Positions 12,092 to 22,721 of a stretch of 64,000 nucleotides of DNA are shown in pieces. Position 1 is the first letter of the stretch. The number at the start of each line of letters is the position of its first letter. The DNA comes from Silurus meridionalis. Taxonomy: Eukaryota; Chordata; Actinopteri; Siluriformes; Siluridae. The notes under the pieces are model-generated. The model worked only from the letters and a program-made list of their open reading frames with translations, ran no database searches and was not told where the DNA came from. The position numbers and the translations under genes were made by a program. Location: NCBI RefSeq assembly GCF_014805685.1, contig NC_060896.1, forward strand, positions 4,851,389-4,915,388. The letters are read 5' to 3'.

Positions 12092-12545
12092 TACACTATA
12101 ATCACCAAAAGTTTGTGGACACCTGGTCATAAGATTGGTATGTTTTTTGAGCATCGCATTCACATTTAGTTCCACATTCCTGTTAGAATTCCTTCCACTC
12201 TTCTGGGGAGATGTTCCACTAGATTTTAGAGTGTGGCACAATCAGTGTTTATATTCATCCCATAGGTGTTCAATAGGGTTGAGGTCAGAGTCTATGGCAG
12301 AAGATTTTCCAACCCATGTAAAGCATATCTTCATGGAGCTGGCTTTGTGTACAGGTGCATTGTCATGCTGGAGCAGGTTTGGATCTCCTCGTTCAAGCGA
12401 AGGGAAAATTTCGTGCTACTGCACCCAAACACGTCATGTACAATTGTGTGCCTTCAACTTTGCGATTGGAACTTTTGCAGTTTGGAAAAAAACGACACAT
12501 GACTGGGAAAGTCAGGTGTCCCAATACTTTTGTCCATAAGTATAA
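12092..12545 (-). mobile_element. Tc1-derived MITE, near full length
   Basis: It runs from TACACTATAATCACC to CCAATACTTTTGTCCATAAG, the family's two ends. On the - strand the interior carries the conserved block ending in CCTATTGAACACC, the E-H-L/P motif of a Tc1 DDE domain, and AGCTCCATGAAGATATGC. The proximal half of the transposase and the first catalytic Asp region are missing in all copies here, so the family is non-autonomous. Stops and indels abolish any product. Confidence 0.85.
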
Positions 12546-13145
12546 AAGTATACAAGCGTCGAAAAAAATGACAGACTAAATAATACAAACCTAAACAACA
12601 TTCAGAGCAAACGAATGCAACCGAAGGGCATTTATTACATTTGCGAAATCTCACGTGAAGACCAAATACTATCATTTACTGCATTATGTAAGGAATCCCA
12701 CAAGACAGACCTACGTAGATTATTAGTGTATAATGGCACAATCAGGAGTGTTATTCTGCATACATCACAGCAATTAGAGCAAAAAAAAGTTTATGAATAA
12801 ACGATAATAATACATTTTTACAGTTTATAGTGAGATTTCATTAATTTTATGTCCAGGAAAATTCCTGTTATCACTTAATTATACATGCGTTTGTACATTG
12901 TAGGGCAAATTGAACTCCTTCCCCTTTATAAAAAATGACCAAAACCCAAACTCCAAGCACAAGCTGGAAAACTTTACAAAGCGCATCAACTGTTACAAAG
13001 CGCCGACAGCTGCACTTCCTTCTGTACCATTTCACTACAGTTTATTCTTTGTAGGTTTTTTTCTGTTTTATCCTTACTGTTTATCTGCAAGAGTGAAAGG
13101 GAAAGTTTATAGGACTGTGGTGAGACAGTGGCATTGAGTAAAAGA
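12546..13145. other. AT-rich intronic sequence without recognised feature
   Basis: No gene or assignable repeat. Confidence 0.5.
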
Positions 13146-13425
13146 CAGGAGGTGGAGCTGGAGATAGCAGAGCTGAAGATGTTGAGGTTTTCATCGAGAG
13201 TGATGACGATGAACAGGATTAGATATCAGTTTATTAGAGGAACAGCACATGTAGGATGTTTTGGAGACAAAGTGGACAATGGGGTATATCAGTAGGAGAA
13301 TGCTGAGGATGGAGTAACCAGAAAGGAGGAAAAGAGGAAGGTCAAGGAGGTGGTTTATGGATGTAGTGAGGGAAGACATGCAGGTAGTTGGTTTGATAGA
13401 GGCACATGTAGAGGACAGGGGGTAA
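13146..13425 (+). pseudogene. LINE C-terminal coding relic
   Basis: Translation of about 13172-13260 gives LRFSSRVMTMNRIRYQFIRG, resembling the G-V-T-R-x-D-R-I-R-N-E-Y-I-R-G-T block that precedes the C-terminus of a common fish non-LTR polyprotein. Further on, GAGGACAGG and the GGTGGTTTATGGATG segment match, in inverse, the LINE tails at 2228-2415 and 34238-34492. Frames are broken. LINE clade was not determined. Confidence 0.6.
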
Positions 13426-13685
13426 ACCTGTCGCTCATGTTAAAACCAGAGCTGCTGTCTAAATCTTGCTGACCAATCAGAGTCAGGAATTCAACCAAGC
13501 CCTGATGTGAGTTTTACGAATCTGAATCGTAATCAAGATTGTGCTTCAAAATACAGAGAGAATTCAAAAGATGGATTAATGAATTGGGTACCAAAAGTCA
13601 AACTCTCACTGTTTGGATGCTAAGATACTGTTTAGTGAAAGCTAAATATTGTGAATAGAGAAGTGTGAATCTGTGGGGGCTCGTC

Positions 13686-13772
13686 GAGGGAAGTAATGTC
13701 TCAATGATCAAGGCTTTGGGGTATGAAACAGAAGGTTGTGAGTTTAAAATCCAGCCTACAGGGGCTTAAAGA
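13686..13772 (+). mobile_element. tRNA-derived SINE head, degenerate
   Basis: It reads CTCAATGATCAAGGCTTTGG (A-box-like region) then GAAGGTTGTGAGTTTAAAAT (B-box-like region), the tRNA-type promoter layout shared with better copies at 37798 and 62665. The tail is missing. Confidence 0.5.
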
Positions 13773-14400
13773 ATGGTGATCAATATAGGGTAGTATATTG
13801 TAATTTGTTAATAATCACACATTACAGTACATTATATAGCAAAACAGAGCAATTTACACTATTGTAACGTATAAACTTTACAGTATATTAAAAACACAAC
13901 AAAAAAATGTGCTCTATTACCGAGACAACTGAACTCTGTCGAAAGCAAGACGTCTCGCAAGGCAGGAAGTGCGGACATCCTGGCACCCTGACATCCCAAC
14001 GTATCGCACGGAAATTAAAATGTTGCGCAAAAACGTTAATGTTTTACCGTTTTGTTGCATCGATATCGTCATCGTAAGATCGGAAAGTGGAACCGCCGTA
14101 ACTCGGGACTACCAGTACTTTTATTCTTTCTTTTTATTCCTGTTACCAACTGCTGCTGTTCGTTCCACGTTGTACGATTTCCGTTTTATTTAAATCTGGT
14201 TTTGGTTTGTCGTTCGTGTTAAGCCACGAGTTTGCAATGTTTGTTGATGCTGTTTGTTTTTGTTTGTTTTTACAGATTTCGCTTCGTTTGCGTTCATTAC
14301 AACTAAATGTGGACTCACGTCCACTTTGTTAATTCGGTGAGGATTTTACAGTATTTTACAGTAAATAGTGAATGAATTCTCTTTCTAGTTTGCAACTGTA
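13773..14400. other. intronic sequence without recognised feature
   Basis: AT-rich to 13920, then mixed composition. No exon was supported. Confidence 0.5.
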
Positions 14401-14429
14401 CAGAAACAGTCCCACTCAGGTGTTTACAG

Positions 14430-14935
14430 AATGTTTAAAACTGCAGGTGTAGATCAGGAAATCTGTTGCTAAGATCACAGGAACATATGCTGCAGTCGAA
14501 ACGATCCTGGATATAATTACATCCACCGCGATCAGAGATGCGACAATCGTGTCACTTTCCCACAACCAAATCCGTTCCGTTTTTTTTTTCTTCGATATTG
14601 AGGAACATGTGTATTTGAACGTTAAGCTCGAGCCCCGCATGGTTTTTATGCCTTCCTGCCCGTGTAATGGCACACGTCGTCGTCATGTCGTGCGATTCGT
14701 CTCGGAGCGCACCCACTCCCTCGGCTGGCATCGCAGATGGCGCTATGAGGTCTACATTTATCAAAGCGGCATAAATCTGCAGCTCTGGCAGTCGCCCCGG
14801 GCGTCGAGTCTGGTGCCAAATGCCAGGCAAGGCAGAGGGAGACGGAGCCGAGAGTTAGGCATCGGAGACAGGCGGCAGAGTCCTCCGGGGTCATCGCCGG
14901 GTCATCGGCACGGAGACGAGAATTAGAAGATACAA
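14430..14935. promoter_or_regulatory. candidate conserved noncoding island
   Basis: About 500 bases of unusually complex, GC-richer sequence, with no repeats apart from a poly-T tract near 14581, inside an AT-rich intron. The best part, about 14690-14850, has GGCATCGCAGATGGCGCTAT, ATTTATCAAAGCGGCATAAA and CTGGTGCCAAATGCCAGGC (palindromic TGGCA half-sites, NFI-like). Open frames on both strands show no protein family I recognise. It has the look of a developmental enhancer, but conservation cannot be tested here. Confidence 0.35.
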
Positions 14936-15850
14936 TCGTCGATAGGAGACTCTGAGCGGACTGACGACAGGACACGATGGACGGCTGGGTTTTTTTTTTT
15001 TATGGCGGGTGTGCGTATAGGTGGAGATACTCAGAAATTGAATAAAGGACATCTTTTTTTTTACAAACTAAATCTACAGAGGACACCACCTGAGCCCACT
15101 AATTAGGGTCTGCAGAAGACACCATGTAGACACCATAGAGCTCATGTACAGGTTTATAGAGTGTCTAAGTTTGTGTTTTAGCTCCTGGTTTGATATTTGT
15201 TTTTTTTTTTTGGTGTTTCACCCTCAGTGTGAAATGTAAAGTGGCAACCGCCTAAAGGCCGTGTTGTACCACAGGCTCTCTCAACACTCACGCACTCACA
15301 CACGCACACACACGTGTACTCGAACCCTAAAGCAACCGATGAAGAACACCATTTTGAGAGCGCAACCCTTTCCTCTTCCTTAACTCTCACACCTCACGTA
15401 TACATTTTAATGGGCCAGAAGACACATTCGTGATTTTTTTTATTTTTATTTTTTCCCCTCCAGCTTTATTCTGCAAGTTACAAGAAAGTACAAGGCTAAT
15501 ATTTTTGCATTAGCTCAATTGCAATATGTACGCTCGAAACACGCGGTGAAAAGCTGTCATTTTATTCCTTGTTGGAAAAAAGAAAGAAAATCCCTCTTTT
15601 TTTTTTTTTTTACCCTCTTGGATTAATGTTTTTTATTCAATATTATTCTCATCAAAATTTAATTTGATCCATGGACGTATCAGTGCAAACGATTTCCTCG
15701 AAAAGAAAAGATTCAGTGAGGATGCGTGAACCTTCAGAGGAAACGGTGTCGGAATCAGAAAACAGGATTCCCAGTCGCACAGTTTGTCTTTTCCCCCCCA
15801 AAAAATAAAGTTATCTGTTATGATAATCAGAATAATAATCCTGTCAAATA

Positions 15851-15856
<6 letters not shown>
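14936..15856. other. intronic sequence with poly-T tracts
   Basis: No gene. Poly-T tracts occur at 14990, 15199 and 15598. Confidence 0.5.

Positions 15857-15931
<75 letters not shown>
15857..15931. repeat. (AT)n microsatellite
   Basis: A perfect AT run of about 75 bases, self-complementary and able to extrude as a cruciform. Confidence 0.95.
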
Positions 15932-15934
<3 letters not shown>

Positions 15935-16140
15935 CTCTTTGCAGCTTTGCGTACATTTGCGCTGCTTTACGTTTGATTCTTATTGTGCTAAAACTCCTGC
16001 ATCTCTCCCTTTTGGATTTTTTCTATCCGTCTCTCCCTGATGAAAGAACACATCGACTGTCCCCATTCGCTCCGGTAACATGCCCTCACTCTGCTGCACC
16101 AGCGGGCAAACAGCTTTCCACCCCCTCACTGTGCACACTC

Positions 16141-16361
<221 letters not shown>

Positions 16362-16362
<1 letters not shown>

Positions 16363-16485
16363 CTGCAGGCTCTCGCTCGTCCTCTGAAAGGCGAATTTGA
16401 GCGAGGCTGGAGCTTGCCACCCTGCAGGCAGCCCTGACATTACCTGCAGCTACTGCCTCTTTCGCTTCAGCCAGAGAGAAATCAC
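16362..16485. promoter_or_regulatory. candidate conserved noncoding element
   Basis: A complex block between microsatellites containing GGCGAATTTGAGCGAGGC and paired CCTGCAGG/ACCTGCAG sites. It is unique within the window and has no coding potential. Confidence 0.25.
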
Positions 16486-16603
16486 ATCACATCATATACA
16501 CACACATACACGCGCACACACACACACAAAACCACAATTCACCTTTTAGAGATGGTTTAGGGGAATAGATGGATTGTCTAAGGAATGGACAGATTGGTGG
16601 ATG

Positions 16604-17037
16604 AATCAGAATCAGAATCAGGTTTATTGGCCAAGTGTGTTGACACACACAAGGAATTTGGTTACAGCTGTTTGTGACTCTCAAAAGTACAGACATAAAT
16701 AAAACCTATACATGACAAAACAGACAAGACAAGATTAAAACAGATTATACAAGACAATACAGACAATGTGAGACAGTATAGACAGTGTGGTAATAAATAG
16801 GGATACAGATCAGTAATGTACATAAAGTGTGAGAGTGCATGGAAGTGCAAATGACAGTATTGTGTGTCAGGTATGATAGTGAGTTTACTATAAAACTGTG
16901 TACAGTATATAGCAGCCATAGTGTGTGCAACATATACAGATAACGTGATGATTGACAGTTCTGTGTGTTACTTGGATAGATATGAATATAATTATGGTCA
17001 GTTGTTAGTGAGGGTGATTGCTTGGGGAAAGAAACTG
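16604..17037 (+). repeat. dispersed repeat (AATCAGAATCAGGTTTATTG family)
   Basis: It begins with AATCAGAATCAGGTTTATTG and GCCAAGTGTGTTGACACACA, and ends near GCTTGGGGAAAGAAACTGA. An inverted copy of its first about 200 bases lies at 31505-31713. The family is a common fish interspersed repeat; its class is not determined here. Confidence 0.7.
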
Positions 17038-17129
17038 AACTGAACTGAAATGAATAGTTGAATTGATGGATGGATGAATAGTGTATGGGTCAGTAAATTG
17101 ATGGGTGCGGAAAGTGGACGGAAGTGGAA

Positions 17130-17600
17130 GTGATGGATATATGGAAGGTTGGATGGATGGATGAATGATGGATGAGAAATGTATGTTTGTATGAGTGCTG
17201 AGTGGATGGATGGATGGATGGATGGATGGATGGATGCAGGTTGGATGGATGTGTAGATAGTTGGGTGAAGGAACACATACAGTTGGAAGAATGAAGGGAT
17301 AAACAAAGGCATGTGAGAAACATTGGTGGATAGAGAGATGGATGGATGGATGAATAAATAAATAGATGATGGATTGATAAAGGATGGCTGTGTATATGAA
17401 GTAATGGATGGGAGGATAGATAGATAATTAATAGGATGGATAGATGGATGAAGGAGGAATTGAAGAATAGACTGTTGGAGAGATGAGGGGTTAAAAAAGA
17501 AGACCTGGATGATTCATTGGTGGACTGATATGTGCCTGGGTCAGTGGACATATGGATGGATGGATGGATGGATGGATGGATGGATGGATGGATTAAGAAC
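17130..17600. repeat. (GGAT)n-rich tetranucleotide region
   Basis: Pure GGAT runs at 17202-17233 and 17551-17592 sit in a diffuse field of GGAT/GATA variants. The field ends about 80 bases before the acceptor of the taf4 exon at 17678. Confidence 0.85.
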
Positions 17601-17677
17601 CGGATGAACGACTTCATCCGCATTTCTATTTACTCACCTGCTCCACTACATCTAATTTGTGTCTTGGTTGTGTGCAG

Positions 17678-17797
17678 ATGCAGCAGCAGGAACTGGCCCA
17701 GATGAGGCAGAGGGACGCGAACCTCACAGCTCTCGCCGCCATCGGACCACGCAAAAAACGCAAAGTGGACTCGCCTGGAGGAACATCAGGCAACGAG
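17678..17797 (+). CDS. taf4: taf4 penultimate coding exon (TFIID subunit 4)
   Basis: TAF4 is a core subunit of the nuclear TFIID complex, pairing with TAF12 through a histone-fold and acting as coactivator contact. This exon is 120 nt, 40 codons in phase 0, and encodes [20 protein letters not shown] then [20 protein letters not shown]. The [26 protein letters not shown] stretch is diagnostic of TAF4 and TAF4B, and the following KVDSPG favours TAF4 over TAF4B. GPRKKRKV looks like a basic nuclear localisation sequence. The acceptor is ...TGTGTGCAG|ATG and the donor GAG|GTTAGA, which has T at +3 but G at +5. The next coding exon lies 38 kb downstream. The ATG is internal, not a start. The gene is partial because earlier exons lie outside the window or were not recognised. 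Confidence 0.96.
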
Positions 17798-17806
17798 GTT
17801 AGAGAC

Positions 17807-17810
<4 letters not shown>

Positions 17811-17862
<52 letters not shown>

Positions 17863-17934
17863 TGAAAACAATAGTAGGATTACTTTAGATTATGGATGAC
17901 TGTGTTGATCTGTGTCACTGGTTTATCACAATTG

Positions 17935-17983
<49 letters not shown>
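17811..17983. repeat. two (AC)n microsatellites just after the taf4 donor
   Basis: AC runs occupy 17811-17860 and 17936-17983. The first begins 14 bases inside the intron. CA repeats close to a 5' splice site can act as splicing enhancers or silencers (hnRNP L binding is known for CA repeats); any effect here is inference. Confidence 0.95.
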
Positions 17984-17985
<2 letters not shown>

Positions 17986-18089
17986 ATTGAATAGATATAT
18001 ACTTATAAATCTTATAATGAAAGAATTGATGAAATGTGGGAAGAAAAAGAAAAGATAAAGCCATTCTCACTTGTCACCTCCCTGGGCAG

Positions 18090-18098
<9 letters not shown>

Positions 18099-18135
<37 letters not shown>
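18099..18135. repeat. (TG)n microsatellite
   Basis: A perfect TG run of about 37 bases. Confidence 0.95.
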
Positions 18136-18136
<1 letters not shown>

Positions 18137-18290
18137 AACACCCTGCAGCACTTTCTGTCTCCTTCGGTGTACAGGCAATGTGACTTTTGAATGAGAGTCA
18201 CCGAGGGGCTGAGTTACACAGGGGCCCCTCACCAACTTTCTCAGGGGCCCGCTGGACGCAATGGCCTTTACTCGACATACTCCTGCTTTC
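18136..18290. promoter_or_regulatory. candidate conserved noncoding element
   Basis: A complex block with CCCTGCAGCACTTTCTGTCT and two near-inverted GGGGCCC motifs at about 18221 and 18244. It is the only non-simple sequence between the flanking TG arrays. Confidence 0.22.
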
Positions 18291-18415
18291 GTTCTCTTTC
18301 TCTCTTTTTTTCCCTTCTTTTTCTTTCTCTGCTTTAATCCAAGCCAAAGGGGTTTTTCTTGCCCAGCCATGACCTGAAATTAGGAGTAGTATAATAATGC
18401 TGATACAGGAGATCC

Positions 18416-18417
<2 letters not shown>

Positions 18418-18471
<54 letters not shown>

Positions 18472-18585
18472 GCCCACAGGGCTGTAAGTGATAGCCCGAG
18501 TGTGTGTGCATGTGTGTGTCTCCATCCACAGTCATCTGAGAACAGGAACAAAGGGGCCTTACAGCACTGGAAGACTGGATTAGGG

Positions 18586-18637
<52 letters not shown>
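18418..18637. repeat. (TG)n and (GA)n microsatellites
   Basis: TG at 18418-18470 and GA at 18592-18637, separated by about 120 bases of ordinary sequence. Confidence 0.95.
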
Positions 18638-18640
<3 letters not shown>

Positions 18641-18854
18641 CATACTTTGATTTGAAGTCAAGGGCCACATTAACTCTTTGCATATACACACACTACATAC
18701 AAACACCACACACACATTGGAAGCCAAATACAAACACCACTATAGCTCCATCAGAGACAGTCTTATAAAAGAGTTCTTCCTCATGCCAAGTCATAATTGG
18801 GCCTAACTGTACTTGAGTGAGAGTGAAGTGGGTGGAAATTCATTGTTTTGCTAT

Positions 18855-20065
18855 TTAGAACACAACCAGACATGAGCTTGAGGTGAAGGTGAAAGTGAAG
18901 TGGTCGGAAAAAAGTCTCTCAGGCATTTCGATCAAATCCATAATCACTGACTTAAAGAAAATAACGCAAGTAAAGAAACAAGTGTTTACTGGAACACGAG
19001 AGGATGGTTGGATGCATGCGGGACGAATGTGTGTATGAAGTGATAGGTTGGGCGGGCAGGCGGGTGGGCGATCGATCGGGTGGGTGGATGGATGGATGGA
19101 TGGATGGATGGATGGATGGATGGATGGATGGATGGATGGATGGATGGATGGATGGATGGATGGATGGATGGATGGATGGATGGATGGATGGATGGATGGA
19201 TGGATGGATGGATGGATGGATGGATGGATAGATAGATAGATAGATAGAAGTTTAGATGGAGCAAGGATGGATGAGGAATGGATGTGTATATAAAGCAATG
19301 GATGGGTGAATAGATAGATAGATAGATAGATAGATAAAGGGTTTAAAACGAAGGCTTGGGTTATTAGACATGTGGATGGATGGATGGATGGATGGATGGA
19401 TGGATGGATGGATGGAAAAGGGACATTAAAAAGGGGTCGTTTGGAACACGACCCACCAACAAAGTAAGAAGCTTAGTGCTAGTGTTAGCAAGTAGGAGTG
19501 TATATGTGAGGATATTAGATATGTTTGGCAGACAAGAAGCTGAGAAGGAATTAGAAATTAGTAAGTGTTTACGATATTTGGAAAACAACTGACAGCCCGG
19601 TAAGCGCTAAAAGCGTGTGCATTTGAAACGCAACCGGTTGAGTGAAAAAAACACACACCGTGTGCCACTGAAGCGGTCCGAAATGTTTGGAATGCAACCG
19701 TCCGACAAAAAAGCAGGTGTGCCAAGGAGTTTTCAGGAATATGTTTTACAGGCATTTGGATCACAGAAGTAAGAAGTGCGAGTTGGTTAATTGGGCATTT
19801 GGAACACAACCAGCAGAGAAGGAAGTGAAGGAGCATGTTTGAGTGGCGTGTTTAGGAATGTGTGTTTTATTTATTTTTGCCAGGGTTTTGGAGAACAACC
19901 GGTGCACATGTTGTAGAAGTGAGATGGCGAGTGTGCGATTCGCGGAAAATGGAGAAAGCGTGTCAGCGAGGGGGTTAGAAATGTTCGGAGCACAACCTGC
20001 CGTCGCAAAGAGCGTCTTGAGGCGGGAAGAGTAGTGCGTTTCCAGCTGTTTGGAACAGAACCGGC
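18855..20065. repeat. degenerate minisatellite with GGAACACAACC core
   Basis: A variable motif TTTGGAACACAACCGGC recurs near 18857, 18990, 19441, 19574, 19623, 19686, 19752, 19798, 19886, 19983 and 20048, mostly 45-100 bases apart. Units also share AAGTGTGT/GAAGAAG-like spacers. The array is split by the GGAT tracts at 19085-19416. Copies are strongly diverged, so the array is old. Confidence 0.6.
19080..19416. repeat. (TGGA)n/(GATA)n tetranucleotide arrays
   Basis: A near-perfect GGAT tract spans 19083-19228, followed by GATA at 19226-19247. Further GATA lies at 19313-19334 and GGAT at 19373-19416. Two long open frames of W-M-D-G or H-P-S-I repeats arise from it and are artefacts. Confidence 0.95.
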
Positions 20066-20600
20066 TGAACTGGAATGCATTTATAAAAACAGTCAGTTTT
20101 TTAATAATTTTATTTGAATGGCTTTAAAAATGAAAAAAGGAACGGTATGCAAAAAAAAAAAAAGCGAGGGAAGATAGAGCGGGAAAGGAACGAGAGGAGA
20201 GAGTGAGAAAGAGAAAGAAAAAAGAGAGAGTGAGTGAGAGAGAGAGGGGGAAGTACAAGGAAAACCGATGCCCTTTCCTGCAGCTAAATTAACAGGAATC
20301 ATGTGGAAAACAATTTGAGCAGGGAATGTAGGGAGGGAGGGATGGAGGGAAGGAGAGAGGGAGAGAGGGAGGGAGCCATTAAAATGAGCCCTAGGCTATG
20401 GACAGCACCCAATACCACTAAAGCTTCTCTCGTTGTGGACGTGGAGGCAGCCTTCCAGGCAAAGCGGGCTCAGTTCTATAGCTACAATTAAAATCAACCT
20501 CCCTGCCAAAAAATAGAGAGCAAAAAAAAAAGAGGGAGAGAAAAGAACCAGAGTGAGAGGGAGGGACGGAGGCGAAACACGGAACATCAAAGACAGATTG
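20066..20600. other. purine-rich low-complexity intronic sequence
   Basis: Mostly GGGA/GAGA-rich sequence with poly-A, and no coding evidence. A short CTTTCCTGCAGCTAAATTAA block at 20272-20291 breaks the purine run. Confidence 0.6.
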
Positions 20601-20614
20601 AAATGTGTAGTCAG

Positions 20615-20845
20615 TAATAAGAGTGGTCCAGTCGCCCCGCGGTGCTCCGCGCTCCCCTCCTTAATGAGAAATTTTGACCTCTGGTTTGTAAGTTAAACTT
20701 GGTAATCTCGGTTAATGAAGTAAATCAATCCCAACTCGGAGTGCGCACTTTTAGCTCGGCCGCTCCGGCTCTCCTCCTCACGATTTTCCCCTCCCACCAC
20801 GGGCCGAGGTAAATGACCGGCTCGCTCAGACAAACAAGAGGACCA
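20615..20845. promoter_or_regulatory. candidate conserved noncoding element
   Basis: About 230 bases of GC-richer, non-repetitive sequence containing AAATTTTGACCTCTGGTTTG, TGAAGTAAATCAATCC and CACGGGCCGAGGTAAATGAC. It is flanked by a purine-rich run and a 64-base GT array. Coding potential is absent. Confidence 0.35.
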
Positions 20846-20854
20846 CAGGGACTG

Positions 20855-20858
<4 letters not shown>

Positions 20859-20922
<64 letters not shown>
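20859..20922. repeat. (GT)n microsatellite
   Basis: A perfect GT run of about 64 bases. Confidence 0.95.
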
Positions 20923-20923
<1 letters not shown>

Positions 20924-21043
20924 GTATTTCAGTCAAACGGTCTGTTCTGGTGTCGTATTTGAATAATCATATATTCAAATTCAAAAGCATATGATATTCA
21001 GAAAACCTGCATAAAATTATTCTATTTATATATACACACAGTC

Positions 21044-21488
21044 CAGGCATAACATTATGACATTATAACATTATAAGCTCTGAAGTGAATCTTCAATGTG
21101 AAGTGATTTTCTCTTAATCATGGCACCTGTTAGTGGGTAGATTTATTTATCAGGCAGCGAGTGAACATTTTGTCCTCAAAGTTGACGTGTTAGAAGCAGG
21201 AGAAACGGGCGAGCATAAGGATTTGAGCGAGTCTGACAAATTGTGACGTCTAGACGTCTGGGTCAGAGCATCTCCAAAACTGCAGCTCTTGTGGGAATGT
21301 TTCCGGTCTGCAGTAGTCAATATTTATCAAAAGTGCTCCAAGGAAGGAACAGGCTCATTGATGCACGTGAGGAGCGAAGGCTGGACGTGTGGTCCGATCT
21401 GACAGACGAGCTCCTGAAGCTCAAACTGCTGAAGAAGTTCATGCTGTTGATGTTCGATCGATCACAACCGTCATAATGTTATGCCTGA
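21044..21488 (+). mobile_element. Tc1-like element with transposase HTH relic
   Basis: Inverted ends CAGGCATAACATTATGA and TCATAATGTTATGCCTG are nearly perfect. Inside, the + strand translates to GQSISKTAALVG and later RLIDAREERRLDVWSDLTDE, the first helix-turn-helix and RPRLIDAR-type linker of a Tc1 transposase. The catalytic domain is absent. Sister copies are at 36749-37163 and, inverted, 58681-59005. Confidence 0.85.
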
Positions 21489-22636
21489 TTGTTGTATATA
21501 TCAGTAATAACACTTATAATAACGAAAGATTGGACATAATTAATGTCTCTTGTTTTTTGTTTATCCAATAAAACAGGTCATCTCTTAAACATGGTCACAT
21601 GACCCTCGTAACCCAACGCAGATAAATGTAATAAGAAAATTTATTTTTGTATAATATTAAAACAAACAAAATAGTATAGTGGCTATTTAGCTAATAGGTC
21701 AACTTTCATTTTGTGGTTAGTTTTTCATCGAAGGAACTTGAATGTAGTGCAGTAGATTACTGGGTTATGTTTGAGCACCTACAGTATGTAGTGAGCATTT
21801 GTAGGTAATAGATTTGGGAAGAACATTTTTTAAGAATAAAATAAAACATGATGTGCTGTAGGAAATTATTTAATACTTAGCTGGTGTGATGAAGCAAAGT
21901 TACTGTTTCTCCCCTAAAAAAAGTGCATTTTTAGAATAAGAATTTGTTTTTTTAATTATTTGAGACATTTTATTTTTTTATAATATGCACAAAAGGTTGT
22001 ACTTGAATACGTCCTACATTAATACTTACAGTTGTGAAAATTCCACCAAACAAACTTACTGTACATTATATCAGGTGTAAACAGTTGGTCCTGCTTTCCT
22101 GATTTAAAAAAAAAAAACTCCTCCATCTTTACATTACAGCTTCTGTTTTTTTTTTTTTTTTACAAATCGCTGACAATCGAGACTCTTTCCATCAATAAAT
22201 ACGTTCATATAAATATCAACATTTTAGTAATTCATTTGTTTATATTTAAAACATCCATTATACAGGTCCCTGTGTAAGTTGTTAGTTGTAGCAGGTATTA
22301 TTATAATATTATGCCATTTCCCTTATAGTCAGAACTAGTATTTATAATGAACTTGACCAATCAGATGAGAGGATTGTGTGTGTTAAAGTGTATTGTGTGT
22401 TAGTGTGTGCTGTGTACTAGTAGTGAAAGTGTGTAGTGTGTGGTTTTTGTTTTCAGTAAATTTTTGAATTTTTTTGGATTCAGTGACTTGAGGCTGTTCT
22501 TCTTTCAGTAAAAAAATACGAGATGTGTGTCCTTGGTTTCGAGAGCGTAAGAAGGCGTGCAGGTCAATGTCACATTTTATCAGTGTTCCACAGTTTAGGG
22601 GGGAAAACTGACAGAAAACGACTGTCAGTTGTGTCA

Positions 22637-22637
<1 letters not shown>
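21489..22637. other. AT-rich intronic sequence without recognised feature
   Basis: No gene and no assignable repeat. Confidence 0.5.

Positions 22638-22676
<39 letters not shown>
22638..22676. repeat. (AC)n microsatellite
   Basis: A perfect AC run of about 39 bases. Confidence 0.95.
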
Positions 22677-22681
<5 letters not shown>

Positions 22682-22721
22682 TGTGTTTAAATGATTGGGT
22701 TGCTCAGTATACAGTAAAACA

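Noticed and set aside
12135..12539. Overlapping small frames of 74-134 codons on the + strand
   Set aside because: They lie antisense to a Tc1-derived MITE and are shared as debris among its copies.
14549..14975. Possible exon in the GC-rich island
   Set aside because: Frames on both strands lack a recognised family, and the expected upstream taf4 coding sequence is not there. Kept instead as a noncoding candidate.
19004..19298. Open frames of Trp-Met-Asp-Gly and His-Pro-Ser-Ile repeats
   Set aside because: Translation of GGAT tetranucleotide arrays on either strand.
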